DNA of 64,000 nucleotides from Aureimonas sp. AU20 (GTDB lineage Bacteria > Pseudomonadota > Alphaproteobacteria > Rhizobiales > Rhizobiaceae): positions 1,054,001-1,118,000 of the forward strand of contig NZ_CP006367.1 in assembly GCF_001442755.1 (NCBI RefSeq), read 5' to 3'. Under the pieces are notes generated by a model. That model was not told where the DNA came from. It ran no database searches and worked only from the letters and a program-made list of their open reading frames with translations. The translations under genes were made by a program, and so were the position numbers. This document shows, piece after piece, positions 8,842 to 18,161 of this stretch (the first letter of the stretch is position 1; every line of letters starts with the position of its first letter).

Positions 8842-11732
8842 ATGCGCTGTTCCGCTCTCCCGTCAGCGCCCGCCCGTTCGGGGCGGGGCTCCTGTCACGC
8901 GCGCCGCGCCTCGTCTCCGCCCGGCTGCCCGACATGGCGTCCGGTCTTCCTTCCTTTACGTCCTATGGTTTCGGCTCGGCCAACCATCTGGAGGAGGCCG
9001 ACCAGCGCGGGCTCCTCTTTCCCGCTGGCGCCTCGGCCCTGCCGCTGGTGACGGAGGACTGGTTTCAGGGCTTCTTCTTCGGCGTCGATGAAATGCTGCG
9101 CCAGCAGGCGGTGAACTTCGTTCTAGCCGCCAAGGGCGCATCAGGCAGCAGCGACGTATCGCGCATCACGCTGCGCGGCGGCTTCGAGGCTGGCGGCCTC
9201 ACGCCGCTCAGCGTCCTGGTTTCGGCGCAGAATGCCATCACGCGGGGCTGGGGTACGGGCCTCAATCGCAGCGCCAGCCTGGAGCGCGGCGCCGACTATC
9301 TCCTGGTCTACGGCCAGAAGGGCAACCTGCCGTTTCAATGCGTCGTGCGCGTGTCCGCCGACGGCGAGGCCGCGCCGGACCTGACCTCGCTTCAGGTCGG
9401 CACGCCCAACGATGGGCCGAGCTCCTGGCGCTATCTCGACCGCAACAGCACGCAGCCGGCCTGGACGGCGGCCGGGTCCTACGAGTTCCTGTCCGGGCTC
9501 GGCGGCATCGTGGATATCGCAGACGGCGGCAATCGCTTCGCGGCCGGCGGCACGGTGGCGGGCTTCTTCAATGTTTGGGGCTCGTTTCCCTTCCAGAGTG
9601 GGCTGCCCGACGGGGCCACCCTGTTGGAGCTGGCTGGCGGCACGCTGGACCCGGCGGGCCTCGCCGCGCGCCTGCCCGGCACGCTGCGCTTCGCTGCCGA
9701 TCTGAAGGGGCCGGGCGATGTCGCGGCCGACCCGCGCGGCGCGGTGACGCAAGCCATGGTGGAGACGGGCAAGGCCCCGCTGGCTCCGCCCTATGCCGCC
9801 GCGCCGCTGCGCCGGCCGCCCGCGCTGCGCCTGCGCCCGTTCGGCGACCGGTTCGTTCTGCCGCTGCGCGACGCGACGCGGATCGGCACCGTGCCGTTCA
9901 GCGGCACCTATGCGGGGGAGGCGCCGGCGGACGGGTTCGAGGTGCGGCTGTTGCGCGCCGACACGGGCGCCGAGCTCGTCGGCTGGACCGCGCTGAATGC
10001 CGAGATCGACAAGACGGCGCGCCGCTTTTCCGGCACGCTCAAGGACGTTCCCGCCGCCATCGCCTTTCGCCGCGAGATCCGGCGCAAGGGCCAGCCGTCG
10101 AACGTGGTGAACGGGGGCGACCGGCTCGCCATCGGCCTCGTTCTGGTGGATATCGGCCAGTCGCAGCTGGCCTATCAGGGCTATGCGATGGACGACACGG
10201 TGGGCGGCGGGGGCGGGCGCCAGCTGGCGCCGACGCTGGACCCGAACCTCTTCTTCTCGATTCTCAAGCAGCCCTCCTCGTTGCATGGGCAGGCGCAGGG
10301 CTTCGGCGGCCCCAAGGGCTCGGTCGCGCTGTTTCAGCCCTACAAGGCGGACCAGCACGGCGACGGCAACATCGTCACCTTCGAGGCGATCCGTCGTCTT
10401 GCCGGCCTGCCGGTGATGATCGTCGACACCGCCGTGCCCGGCTCCCATCCCAATGGCTGGAGCTTCGACCGCAAGCGCTTTGCCTATGCCACCCTGTTCA
10501 CCCCGGACGGTGCCGCCACGGCGTTCACCTTCACGCCCACGGCCGCCGGCCTGTCGGGCGAGGGCTTCAACCCGGCGCCGGCCGTGGTGCCCGGCTCCTT
10601 CGCGATCCGCGTCGGCACGATCGATATCGTGGACGACGGTGCGGGCAATCTGACGGGCAGCGGCGTGACGGCCGGGACGATCGACTATGCGACGGGCAAG
10701 GTGTCGAACCTCACCTTCGCGGCGGCGCCCGCCAGCGGAACCGCCGTCTCGGGCTCGTTCCGCTTTTTCGCCACCGCGCCCGAAACCAGCCAGACCATCG
10801 CGGCCGGTCGCTGGTCGCTCTGGGGCGAAGAGGGTATGCCGCTCGACCGAACCAACCGGACCGGGCGCCTTCAGGTGCATCTGGCGCGACTTCGCGGCGT
10901 CGCCCCCTCGCTCTATCGGATGTACTGGTACACCTCGATGGAAAGCGCGGCCGGCAACGCCGGCTTCCCTGCGGTGATGGATCGGTTCAAGGCGCGGCTC
11001 GACGCGCTTTATCCGCAAGGCGCCGACACGCCCTGGGGCCTCGCCTTTCCCGGCCGCTCCGCCTCCGCAGAGGAGCGCCTTACCTACCGGCCGATGGCGC
11101 TACGCCAGCGGCAATGGGCGGCGGCGCGCGCTTTCGTGCGCTCACTCGGCGACACGCTCGACCTGGAACTGGCCAACAACACCGGCCCGCACCCGTCCGC
11201 GCGGATCGGCAGCCGGACGCTGGGAGAGCGGCTCGGCGTCGGCTGCGCCGCGCTCTTCACGCCGGGGCTTGGCGCCGAAGGGCCGGTTCTGCGCTCGGCG
11301 CGCTTTACCGACAGCAGCCGGCAGGCGATCGAGCTGCGCTTCGATCTGGCCACTGGGCGCGCGCTGGCGAGTGCCGACGGCAGCACCTCCGGCCTTGCCG
11401 GCTTTCGCGTCGCGCCCCCGGTCGGCGGCTCGGTGCAGGTCGGTTCGGGCTGGCTGGAGACCGGCTTCTCGGCCGCGATCTCGGGCGCGGACCGCATCAC
11501 GCTGACGGCGTCTGGCTCGCCCTTCGTCGCCGGCCAGCGGGTCGCCTTCGGCAACGGCTCGCCGATCTTCACCGGCAGCGGCGCGACGCAGGAGGCGGTC
11601 GACAACGCGACGCTTCTCAAGATGCCCGGCGACGACGACCGCTTCTTCGCCGGCATCGACAAGTTCGAGCGCAGCGGACGGCGCGGCAATCTCCTGCGCC
11701 CGTTCGATGACGTGACCGTCGCCGAAGCCTGA
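8838..11732 (+). CDS. Large protein with SGNH/sialate O-acetylesterase-like blocks
   Basis: A 964-residue protein without an obvious signal peptide. Residues 436-450 read LVLVDIGQSQLAYQG, resembling the GQS nucleophile block of SASA-type SGNH hydrolases (Ser442). VDTAVPGSHPNGW (529-541) fits the next block. NNTGPHPSARIGSRTLGERLG (about 780-800) resembles the C-terminal D-x-x-H block with His785, but the Asp is replaced (TGPH). The flanks (1-430 and 800-964) are beta-rich and unassigned. It would be a glycan deacylase or a phage-tail-derived depolymerase/esterase. It is coupled to the upstream 117-aa gene and embedded in the EPS locus. Catalysis is not certain because of the missing Asp. Confidence 0.7.
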   Translation: MNALFRSPVSARPFGAGLLSRAPRLVSARLPDMASGLPSFTSYGFGSANHLEEADQRGLLFPAGASALPLVTEDWFQGFFFGVDEMLRQQAVNFVLAAKGASGSSDVSRITLRGGFEAGGLTPLSVLVSAQNAITRGWGTGLNRSASLERGADYLLVYGQKGNLPFQCVVRVSADGEAAPDLTSLQVGTPNDGPSSWRYLDRNSTQPAWTAAGSYEFLSGLGGIVDIADGGNRFAAGGTVAGFFNVWGSFPFQSGLPDGATLLELAGGTLDPAGLAARLPGTLRFAADLKGPGDVAADPRGAVTQAMVETGKAPLAPPYAAAPLRRPPALRLRPFGDRFVLPLRDATRIGTVPFSGTYAGEAPADGFEVRLLRADTGAELVGWTALNAEIDKTARRFSGTLKDVPAAIAFRREIRRKGQPSNVVNGGDRLAIGLVLVDIGQSQLAYQGYAMDDTVGGGGGRQLAPTLDPNLFFSILKQPSSLHGQAQGFGGPKGSVALFQPYKADQHGDGNIVTFEAIRRLAGLPVMIVDTAVPGSHPNGWSFDRKRFAYATLFTPDGAATAFTFTPTAAGLSGEGFNPAPAVVPGSFAIRVGTIDIVDDGAGNLTGSGVTAGTIDYATGKVSNLTFAAAPASGTAVSGSFRFFATAPETSQTIAAGRWSLWGEEGMPLDRTNRTGRLQVHLARLRGVAPSLYRMYWYTSMESAAGNAGFPAVMDRFKARLDALYPQGADTPWGLAFPGRSASAEERLTYRPMALRQRQWAAARAFVRSLGDTLDLELANNTGPHPSARIGSRTLGERLGVGCAALFTPGLGAEGPVLRSARFTDSSRQAIELRFDLATGRALASADGSTSGLAGFRVAPPVGGSVQVGSGWLETGFSAAISGADRITLTASGSPFVAGQRVAFGNGSPIFTGSGATQEAVDNATLLKMPGDDDRFFAGIDKFERSGRRGNLLRPFDDVTVAEA

Positions 11733-12035
11733 AGCTCAAGGAGGAGGGCTCCGGCCCTCCTTCCGCCCTCGGGCAGCGGCGCGCGCGGCCGGCCGCCCAT
11801 GCCTGGCATTTGCGGAAAATGCGCCACAAATGCCCGCCGAATTCAACTCAAAAAAAGCCTGCTTTCGCGGCAAATTCGGAGAAAATCATCTTCGGCTTGT
11901 CGATGATGTATTGTCGATGCGGACGGATATACATCCAAAAATGCGGTTTTAATAAAATGCAAAGGTGCGGTTGAACCCTCTGTCGGGAGGCGGCGTGGTG
12001 CCATTGGGCAAAGAACAGCGGAAGGAGTCCCGCCT
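11733..12035. other. AT-rich intergenic stretch
   Basis: Apart from the hairpin at 11742-11761, these 303 bases contain an unusually AT-rich patch (about 11845-11965) with two close TGTCGATG copies (about 11898-11917). It probably includes the promoter of the transglutaminase-like gene at 12036. No gene is seen. Confidence 0.4.
11742..11761 (+). terminator. Hairpin after the esterase-like gene
   Basis: A perfect 8-bp stem (AGGAGGGC / GCCCTCCT) with loop TCCG, 9 bases after the stop codon of the large esterase-like gene. There is no T-run after it, so it may be a weak terminator or an mRNA 3' stabiliser. Confidence 0.5.
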
Positions 12036-12611
12036 GTGTCCCGAGCCTCGTTCCTCACCTTGACGGGTGCGCTTCTCCTGTCCATCGCCGCGTTTCCCGG
12101 CGAGGTTTCGGCCGTGGAGGGCAAGGCGACGCGCGCCTCCCACGTGCCGGCCGGCGCCGGCGCGCTGGCGCCCTTTCCCTATATCCAGTTCTGCCTCGCC
12201 AATGCGGGCGACTGCGCGACCGCCAGCGGCGTCGCGGTGATCGACTGGACGCCCGCCAACCGGGCGCTTCTGACCAACACCAATCTTGCGGTGAACCGGC
12301 GCATCAAGCCGGTGCGGGACGCGGTGGACATCTGGCGCGCCGATGTCGCGCAGGGGGACTGCAACGACTACGCACTGACCAAGCGACGCGCACTCCTGCA
12401 AAAAGGCCTGCCCCCCGGCGCGCTGCGCATGGCGGTGGCCACCACGGCGGAGGGCGAGTGGCACGCGGTGCTGGTGGTCGCCACCACGGCGGGCGACATG
12501 GTTCTCGACAATCGCTTCGGCCAGTTGAAACGCTGGAACGAGACCGATCTTCATTGGTCGAAGATCGCCTCTGCGGAGGACCCGCGCGTCTGGCGCGCCG
12601 TGTCGCGCTGA
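12036..12611 (+). CDS. Periplasmic transglutaminase-like cysteine peptidase (BTLCP family)
   Basis: A 191-residue protein with a Sec signal peptide (1-26) and a bacterial transglutaminase-like cysteine proteinase domain. The candidate triad is Cys109 (GDCNDYAL), His143 (GEWHAVLVV) and Asp158 (LDNRFG). Family relatives include LapG, the periplasmic protease that cuts surface adhesins under c-di-GMP control, and uncharacterised rhizobial DUF920 proteins. Translation starts at GTG 12036 with GAAGGAG 8 nt upstream. It sits among EPS genes, so a role in envelope or matrix protein processing is plausible. Its substrate is unknown. No LapD-like gene is adjacent. Confidence 0.82.
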   Translation: MSRASFLTLTGALLLSIAAFPGEVSAVEGKATRASHVPAGAGALAPFPYIQFCLANAGDCATASGVAVIDWTPANRALLTNTNLAVNRRIKPVRDAVDIWRADVAQGDCNDYALTKRRALLQKGLPPGALRMAVATTAEGEWHAVLVVATTAGDMVLDNRFGQLKRWNETDLHWSKIASAEDPRVWRAVSR

Positions 12612-12623
12612 CGCCGGCCGGCG

Positions 12624-13559
12624 TCAGGCGCCCGTGCTGGGGCTGGCCTCGGCCGGCACGCGCGCCTTGATGGCGGCAATGGCGGCGCGACGCTTCTCGA
12701 TCGGGATCGGGTTGGTGGACTGGATCAGCATGGCGACATGCTGGGGCTCGACGGTGGCCACGATCGCCTCGATATCCACCGTTTCCTCCGGCGACCAGAC
12801 GGAATTGTAGAGCTTGCGATCGGCCGCCGCATGGCCGCTTGGCTCGGCCAGCCCTTCGGCCACGAACTCGCCGTAGAGAATGTATTCCGACACGGTGCGC
12901 GCCTTGGTCAGCGCGCGCTGCCAGGTCTGGCCGGTGACGGTTTCCACGCGGGCGAGCAGCGCTTCGAGCACCGGGCGGCGCCAGATGATAAGCACGCCGA
13001 TATAGTTGAAGGCTTCCTCGGCCTTGGGCTTGGTGACGCCCAGCAGGCGATGGGCGGTCGCGCGCCAGCCGCGATGCGTGTCGAGATCGCGGCCCTGCAC
13101 ATGGCGCTGGAGATGCAGCGCGTCGCCCAGGCGCAGCATGTCGAAGGTGAAGGGGCGGAACAGATGCACGTCGCTGTCGGCGAAGATGAAGATGTCGGCC
13201 TTCGAGAACTCGGCGGCCGAAAGCTTCACGATCTGCTGCACCAGCCAACCGCTGATGCGCCCGGCGCCTCGCAGGTAATATTGCTCCCGCAGCCGGCGCG
13301 ACTTGCCGAAGGGCAGGGGAATGCGGGTCGGCAGCGGCAGACGGTGAATGCCGTGGCGATGCAGGATGCTTTCCGGCGTCAGGATGCGCCGGTTGGGCCC
13401 GGCCAGCGGCGCAAACAGCGCCTCGTCGCGCTTGGGAACGATCAGGATATGCTCGTGGTCGAAGCGGACGAACTCGTCGACGCTCCGGCAGAGATCGCGC
13501 GCCAGTTCGAAATCGTTGCGATAGGACGGCGTGATGATGGCAACGCGCGGATTCGTCAT
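12624..13559 (-). CDS. DUF6492-type glycosyltransferase
   Basis: A 311-residue cytosolic protein with a GT-A-like start (VAIITPSYRNDFELARDLCRSV) and a DxD-type motif in IFIFADSDVHLFRPF (about 118-132), which would hold the nucleotide-sugar metal ion. C-terminal NSVWSPEETVD and the overall length fit the DUF6492 family found in alphaproteobacterial polysaccharide loci. The donor sugar and acceptor are unknown. It is the last gene of a minus-strand operon behind a GT4 (38 bp upstream) and an ExoA-like GT2. Confidence 0.75.
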   Translation of the reverse strand: MTNPRVAIITPSYRNDFELARDLCRSVDEFVRFDHEHILIVPKRDEALFAPLAGPNRRILTPESILHRHGIHRLPLPTRIPLPFGKSRRLREQYYLRGAGRISGWLVQQIVKLSAAEFSKADIFIFADSDVHLFRPFTFDMLRLGDALHLQRHVQGRDLDTHRGWRATAHRLLGVTKPKAEEAFNYIGVLIIWRRPVLEALLARVETVTGQTWQRALTKARTVSEYILYGEFVAEGLAEPSGHAAADRKLYNSVWSPEETVDIEAIVATVEPQHVAMLIQSTNPIPIEKRRAAIAAIKARVPAEASPSTGA

Positions 13560-13597
13560 GGCGGACGGACTTTCGCTGGAACGGGCAGGGGGCTGGG

Positions 13598-14770
13598 TCA
13601 CCGCGGCGCGGCTCGCTCGGTGATCGCGCCCTCGTAGACGCGGCGGGTGGCAAGGCCGATCTCGGCCCAGCTTTCGCCGGTGCCGGCTGGCCGGGGAGGG
13701 GGGCGCCTGAGAAAGGCGTCGGCGAGCGCCGAACTCAAGCTCTCGATGTCTTCGGGCGGAACCAGCGTTCCGCCTTCGCCCTCGAGGATGTCCTGCGCGA
13801 AGATGCCGACGCGGCTCGCCACCATCCATTTGCCGAGGGGTTTGAGAAGGAAATAAACGCCACTGGCGTCGATCTGGCGATAGGGAAACACGAAGCCGTC
13901 GGCCTCGTGGAAGAGATCGGCCATGGCCTGCGTGTCGAGCCGGCCGAGGCGCAGCTCGAGCGAGGCGCCGAGCCCCAGCGTCTCGGCGCGCGCGGTGATC
14001 GGCGCCATGTCCATCATCGCAGCTCCGGCCACAATCACCCGCCCCTTCGCGCGCAACGCCGGATCGAGCCGCCCCAGCGCCTCCACCAAGAGGTCGAGCC
14101 CCTTGTAGGGCTTGATCTGGCCGAACAGGACGAGCGTGAAACGGGGATCGCGCGCCCTCGCGAGCGCGGCCGCGCCCGGCTGGGCTTTCAGGGCGAGAGG
14201 CCCGTGAGGGATGACGTGGATTTTCTCGGCCGAAAGTCCGCGCTCCAGAAGATTGCCTCGTGCCGCCTCGGTGTGGACGATCAGCCTGTCCGCTACTCGC
14301 AGCGGCAGGTCGAAGCCCTTGTTCTGCAGGAAGGAAATGCGCTCGCCGTTGAACGGCACGGTGTCGTGGACGGTCATCACCACGGGGCAGCGCCGGCGCA
14401 GCGCCAGGATCGCCGCCGCGTCGAAGGCCGGCAGGACGGCCCATTGCAGGTGAAGCACGTCCGGCCGCTCCCGCCCGGCACGGCGCAGCAGCGCGGCCAA
14501 ATCTGCCAAATGCGACACGCCCTTGGCCAGCGCGCGTAGCTTGGCGCGGGCGGGCGCGATGCGCTCGACGCGGCGGTAGAAGGCCGGCTCGCATTCGGCG
14601 GGGTCGAGTTCGGCTTCCTCCCCGGCGCGCAAGGGGCGCGTCAGCCAGCGCGGGCGAACGCCCGCCTGCCGGAGGCCGCCGGAAAGACCGGCATCATAGG
14701 CCGGCGTGAAGAGCGAAGGGTCGAGAAGCAGGGCGTCGAGCGAAGGCGCGCCGGTGGGCGCGTCCCTCAT
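13598..14770 (-). CDS. GT4-family glycosyltransferase
   Basis: A 390-residue GT-B enzyme. The N-terminal Rossmann part contains PVVMTVHDTVPFNG. The C-terminal part has FTLVLFGQIKPYKGLDLLVEAL, then RLGRLDTQAMADLFHEADGFVFPYRQIDASGV, the usual GT4 nucleotide-sugar binding region with an E/D-rich loop. It transfers a sugar from a nucleotide donor to the growing lipid-linked repeat unit on the cytoplasmic side. The ATG at 14770 overlaps the TGA of the upstream ExoA-like gene (ATGA), so the two are coupled. The particular linkage cannot be read from sequence. Confidence 0.85.
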   Translation of the reverse strand: MRDAPTGAPSLDALLLDPSLFTPAYDAGLSGGLRQAGVRPRWLTRPLRAGEEAELDPAECEPAFYRRVERIAPARAKLRALAKGVSHLADLAALLRRAGRERPDVLHLQWAVLPAFDAAAILALRRRCPVVMTVHDTVPFNGERISFLQNKGFDLPLRVADRLIVHTEAARGNLLERGLSAEKIHVIPHGPLALKAQPGAAALARARDPRFTLVLFGQIKPYKGLDLLVEALGRLDPALRAKGRVIVAGAAMMDMAPITARAETLGLGASLELRLGRLDTQAMADLFHEADGFVFPYRQIDASGVYFLLKPLGKWMVASRVGIFAQDILEGEGGTLVPPEDIESLSSALADAFLRRPPPRPAGTGESWAEIGLATRRVYEGAITERAAPR

Positions 14771-15804
14771 GCCGTCTTCGCCAGGGTTTTCGCGTCGTCG
14801 GGTTGCCAGCGCTCCTCGCGCGTCTTGATCAGCCCGGTGTAGAAGCCGCAGGCCCAGGCCGCGTGCATGACGCCCGCCACGGGCCCGGCCAGAAGGCCGC
14901 AAAGCGAGCGGTGCTTCCACATGATCTGCAGCGAGGTCGCCGCCAGCGCCGCGAGATAGACCAGCGGCAGGAGCAGCCATTCGGCGCGGAAAGGCGAGGC
15001 GAGAAGGCAGGCAAAGCAAAGCGCCAGGAAACTCGGCACCGCGAACTGGCGCGGACGCAGCGAGGTCGGGTGCCGGCGCACGGTGCGCGAGCGGCCCTTG
15101 CCGTAGTTGAAATATTGCCGCCAGAGGCGGTGGAAACTATCGCGTGGGTGATATTCCAGCCGAATGCGACCGTCGAGATAGATCGTGCCGCCGAGCGCCC
15201 GCAGCCGGCAGTCGAACTCGGCGTCCTCGTTGTGTGTGAAGCTTTCGTCGTAGCCGCCGACGCGCCGGAACAGGTCGAGCGAGATCAGCGCGTGGTGGCC
15301 GTGATCGACGAAGCCGCTCCTGCGCCCGCCGCGATGGGCCGATCCGCCCGAGCCGACGAGGCTATCCGACACCCAGGCGACGGCCTTCTGGAAGCGCGTG
15401 CAGCCGATCGAATCCATCGGCACCACGACGGAACTGGCGGCGGTCTGGGCTTGCGTTCGCAGGAGGCGGCGCAGGAAATCACGGGGGTAGTTCGCATGGG
15501 CGTCGCAGCGAACCAGCCAGCGCGCGCCCTCGCCATGAAGGGCGACCGCGAGGTTCACGCCAGCGCTCTGAATGCGCCGACTGTTGCATTCCAGAAACAC
15601 GAAAGGGTGCTGCCGGGCGTAGGCGCGAACGAGCTCGGTGGTCCCGTCGGTACTGCCGCCATCCACCACGCAGACACGCAGGTCATATCCTTTGGGGGGA
15701 TTGCGGGTCAGCCGCTCGAGGACGCCGATGATGGTGTTGGCTTCGTTCAGGGCCGGTATCGCAAGCAGAATCGCTTCGCGAGCCGGCGGCGTGCCGTCGT
15801 TCAT
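14767..15804 (-). CDS. ExoA-like family 2 glycosyltransferase
   Basis: A 345-residue GT2 enzyme with a C-terminal membrane anchor. The catalytic half has AIPALNEANTI, VVDGGSTDGT, LVRCDAHANYPRDF (the DxD-like donor site), then HNEDAEFDCRLRALGG, followed by RLWRQYFNYGKGRSRTVRRHP. Two to three hydrophobic helices follow (about 245-300). This closely follows the pattern of rhizobial ExoA, a succinoglycan beta-1,3-glucosyltransferase. Whether the polymer here is succinoglycan is not shown, because other exo genes are absent from the window. It is the first gene of the minus-strand three-GT operon. Confidence 0.82.
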   Translation of the reverse strand: MNDGTPPAREAILLAIPALNEANTIIGVLERLTRNPPKGYDLRVCVVDGGSTDGTTELVRAYARQHPFVFLECNSRRIQSAGVNLAVALHGEGARWLVRCDAHANYPRDFLRRLLRTQAQTAASSVVVPMDSIGCTRFQKAVAWVSDSLVGSGGSAHRGGRRSGFVDHGHHALISLDLFRRVGGYDESFTHNEDAEFDCRLRALGGTIYLDGRIRLEYHPRDSFHRLWRQYFNYGKGRSRTVRRHPTSLRPRQFAVPSFLALCFACLLASPFRAEWLLLPLVYLAALAATSLQIMWKHRSLCGLLAGPVAGVMHAAWACGFYTGLIKTREERWQPDDAKTLAKTA

Positions 15805-16068
15805 CGGATGTTGCTCCGGCGTGGAAATTCGTTAGGGCGACAGGCCCGATCAGCCCTTCGGCAGCGAGCAGTGGAACCTCAAGCGTTGCACACCATGAGC
15901 TGTCTCAATTTTGCTTCACCCAAACTATGTAGGATATAAGATAAAAGTCAACCGTTTGCCGTTGCGCCGCAGCAATGTCATGAACAGGGCCAAGAACCGG
16001 CGGTTTTGCCCCGCCGAATGCGCGATGGGCGCGGCGGGGCGCTTCTCGCTCCAAGGGTATGATGGCGC
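15805..16068. promoter_or_regulatory. Divergent promoter region of the two GT operons
   Basis: These 264 bases separate the ExoA-like operon (-) from the GT4/ExoM-like/flippase operon (+). A low-GC core (about 15900-15955, including TTTTGC and TATAAGATAAAA) is the likely shared promoter zone. No named operator was recognised. Confidence 0.45.
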
Positions 16069-17109
16069 ATGAAGATCAGCATGTTTCCGGGAAACATGGC
16101 CCGGAACGACTACGTCACCCTGGTTCGCCAGGGCTTGGCGGAAAGCGGTGTCGAGGCGGCGGATTTCCGGTTGCTGCGCGACGGGCTCATGGGCCGCGAG
16201 ATCGCCGCGGTCCACGTCCAGATGCTGGAGGTGCTGTTTCACCGCCGGCCCTATCGCTATGTCGACGAACTGGCCCTTGGCTGGCTGAAGATCTTCACGC
16301 GGGGCATGGAGCGGCTGCGCGCGCGCGGTGGACATTTCGTGTGGACGGCGCACAATGTCGTGCCGCACGATCGGCTGACGGATCGCTTTCCAAAGGCCTG
16401 GCGCCATTGGCGCGAGGAAACGACGCCGCTGGTGGACCGGGTCGTGGCGCTCAGCGCCGACTCCATTCCGCAGGTGCAGGCCGCCTGGCCGAGCCTTGCT
16501 CAGGCGCGGTTCGACGTCATTCCGCACCCGCATTATCGCAGCATCTACACCAGCCGGCGCCCGCGCGCCGAGCAGCGCCGCCAGCTCGGCCTGCCGGAAG
16601 ACGCGCTGGTGCTGGGCTCCATCGGCACGGTGCGCCCTTACAAGGGGCTGATCGAGCTGATCGAGATCGCGCGGCGCGTCTTGCTGCCCGAGCACCGTCT
16701 CCTGATCGCCGGCCATTGCTACGACGAGGTGCTGGACGGGCAGATCCGCGCCGCGATCGGGGGTGACGAGCGCATCGTCTACGCGCCCAAGCCCTTGGAA
16801 AACGACGAATACGCCTCGATCCTCGGCTGCGTCGACATCAACGTTCTGAACTACCGCAACATCCTGAACTCGGGCAGCGTCTTCGCCTCGCTGTCGCTCG
16901 ACGTGCCGGTGATCGCGCCCAATCTCGGCAGCATCGCCGCCCTTGCGCGCGAGATCGGGCCGCCCTGGGTGCGGGTCTTCGACGACACGGTCGAGGAGCC
17001 GATCCGCGCCTTGATTCACGAGGGCGCGCTCTCGCCCGGCGCATCGGTGGATCTGTCGGCCTACGACCCCGCCCGGGTCGGCGCCCTGCACGCGCAGACC
17101 TATCGCTGA
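16069..17109 (+). CDS. GT-B glycosyltransferase (GT4-like)
   Basis: A 346-residue cytoplasmic enzyme. The N-terminal half contains FVWTAHNVVPHDRL. The C-terminal half contains LGSIGTVRPYKGLIELIEIARRV and INVLNYRNILNSGSVFASLSLDVPVIAPNLGS, where a GT4-like donor-binding loop is expected. It presumably adds one sugar of the EPS repeat unit. The gene opens a plus-strand operon. Its TGA overlaps the next start (TGATG at 17107-17111). Family assignment beyond GT-B is tentative. Confidence 0.82.
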   Translation: MKISMFPGNMARNDYVTLVRQGLAESGVEAADFRLLRDGLMGREIAAVHVQMLEVLFHRRPYRYVDELALGWLKIFTRGMERLRARGGHFVWTAHNVVPHDRLTDRFPKAWRHWREETTPLVDRVVALSADSIPQVQAAWPSLAQARFDVIPHPHYRSIYTSRRPRAEQRRQLGLPEDALVLGSIGTVRPYKGLIELIEIARRVLLPEHRLLIAGHCYDEVLDGQIRAAIGGDERIVYAPKPLENDEYASILGCVDINVLNYRNILNSGSVFASLSLDVPVIAPNLGSIAALAREIGPPWVRVFDDTVEEPIRALIHEGALSPGASVDLSAYDPARVGALHAQTYR

Positions 17110-18149
17110 TGGCCTCCCCGCCTCCTGCAACGGAATCGCCCATGAACGCCCCGTCTTCCACCGCCTCGGCTCGAAGCGGGCTCGCCGTCGGCCTGTGCAC
17201 CTACAAGCGCCTCGACTCCCTCCTGCGTCTGCTCGACCACATCGCGGAGAGCGCCAAGGCGCTGCCCGAGCGCCCGACGATCATCGTGGTCGACAATGAC
17301 GGGCAGGACCCGGCCGTGGGGCTCGCCATGGGCGCCTTCGCCAGCCGCACGGGGCTGGACCTGCGCTATCGCATCGAGGCCCATCCCGGCATTTCGGCCG
17401 CGCGCAACGCCGTGTTCGACGAGGCGGAAAAGCTGCGCGTGCGCTTCGTGGCGATGATCGACGACGACGAATGGCCCTCGCCCGACTGGCTCGCCGCGCT
17501 CCTGCGCCGGCAGGCGGAGGAGGGGGCGGCCGTGGTCGGCGGGCCGGTGCGCCCCGTCTTTCCCGAAGACGCCGCGCGTCTTGAGCGCTACGCCCGCTAC
17601 TGGTCGGTGCAGAAGCAGTTTCTCGAAGGCAAGCCCTTCGTCTTCTGCACCTGCAATTTCCTGATCGACCTCGATGCCGCCGGCTCCGTTCCGCGCCCCT
17701 TCTTCGACGAGGCCTTCGGCCTCAGCGGCGGCGGCGACACGGTGTTCTTCCGCCGCCTCTTCTATGCCGGCTTGCCCATGGCGTGGTCTGAGGAGGCCTT
17801 CGTCTACGAGGAGGTGCCGCCTTCGCGCGCTTCGCTCAAATGGATGCGCCAGCGCCGCTTCCGCGTCGGCAATCATGCCGTGCGCTGGGAAAGCCTCGAT
17901 GCCGGACCCCGGCGCTCGCTGGCCAAGACGCTGGGGCTCACCGCGCGCCTCGCGATCTATCCGCTGCTGCGGCGCGAGCCCGAATCGCCGTTTCTCGGCT
18001 GGCTCTTGGAGATGGACAAGGTGCGTGGGCGCTTCAAGGCGCATCTGGGGGGCGTCTTCGTGGAATACGCGCGGCCGAAGCCCGCAGACGCTGCCGCTGC
18101 CAAGCCGGGCGGCCCGCCTGCCCACGAGAACGACCATGCCTGCGGCTGA
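17109..18149 (+). CDS. ExoM-like family 2 glycosyltransferase
   Basis: A 346-residue GT2 enzyme with AVGLCTYKRLDSLLRLL, IIVVDNDGQD, GISAARNAVFD, and MIDDDEWPSPDWL with the metal-binding DDD. GLSGGGDTVFFRRLFYAGLP and EVPPSRASLKWMRQRRFRVGN follow. The last two closely resemble the acceptor and base region of rhizobial ExoM (a succinoglycan beta-1,4-glucosyltransferase). Start: the ATG at 17109 overlaps the preceding stop; ATG 17142 is an alternative. A hydrophobic C-terminal patch may touch the membrane. Confidence 0.82.
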   Translation: MASPPPATESPMNAPSSTASARSGLAVGLCTYKRLDSLLRLLDHIAESAKALPERPTIIVVDNDGQDPAVGLAMGAFASRTGLDLRYRIEAHPGISAARNAVFDEAEKLRVRFVAMIDDDEWPSPDWLAALLRRQAEEGAAVVGGPVRPVFPEDAARLERYARYWSVQKQFLEGKPFVFCTCNFLIDLDAAGSVPRPFFDEAFGLSGGGDTVFFRRLFYAGLPMAWSEEAFVYEEVPPSRASLKWMRQRRFRVGNHAVRWESLDAGPRRSLAKTLGLTARLAIYPLLRREPESPFLGWLLEMDKVRGRFKAHLGGVFVEYARPKPADAAAAKPGGPPAHENDHACG

Positions 18150-18161
18150 GGGGCAAGCGCG

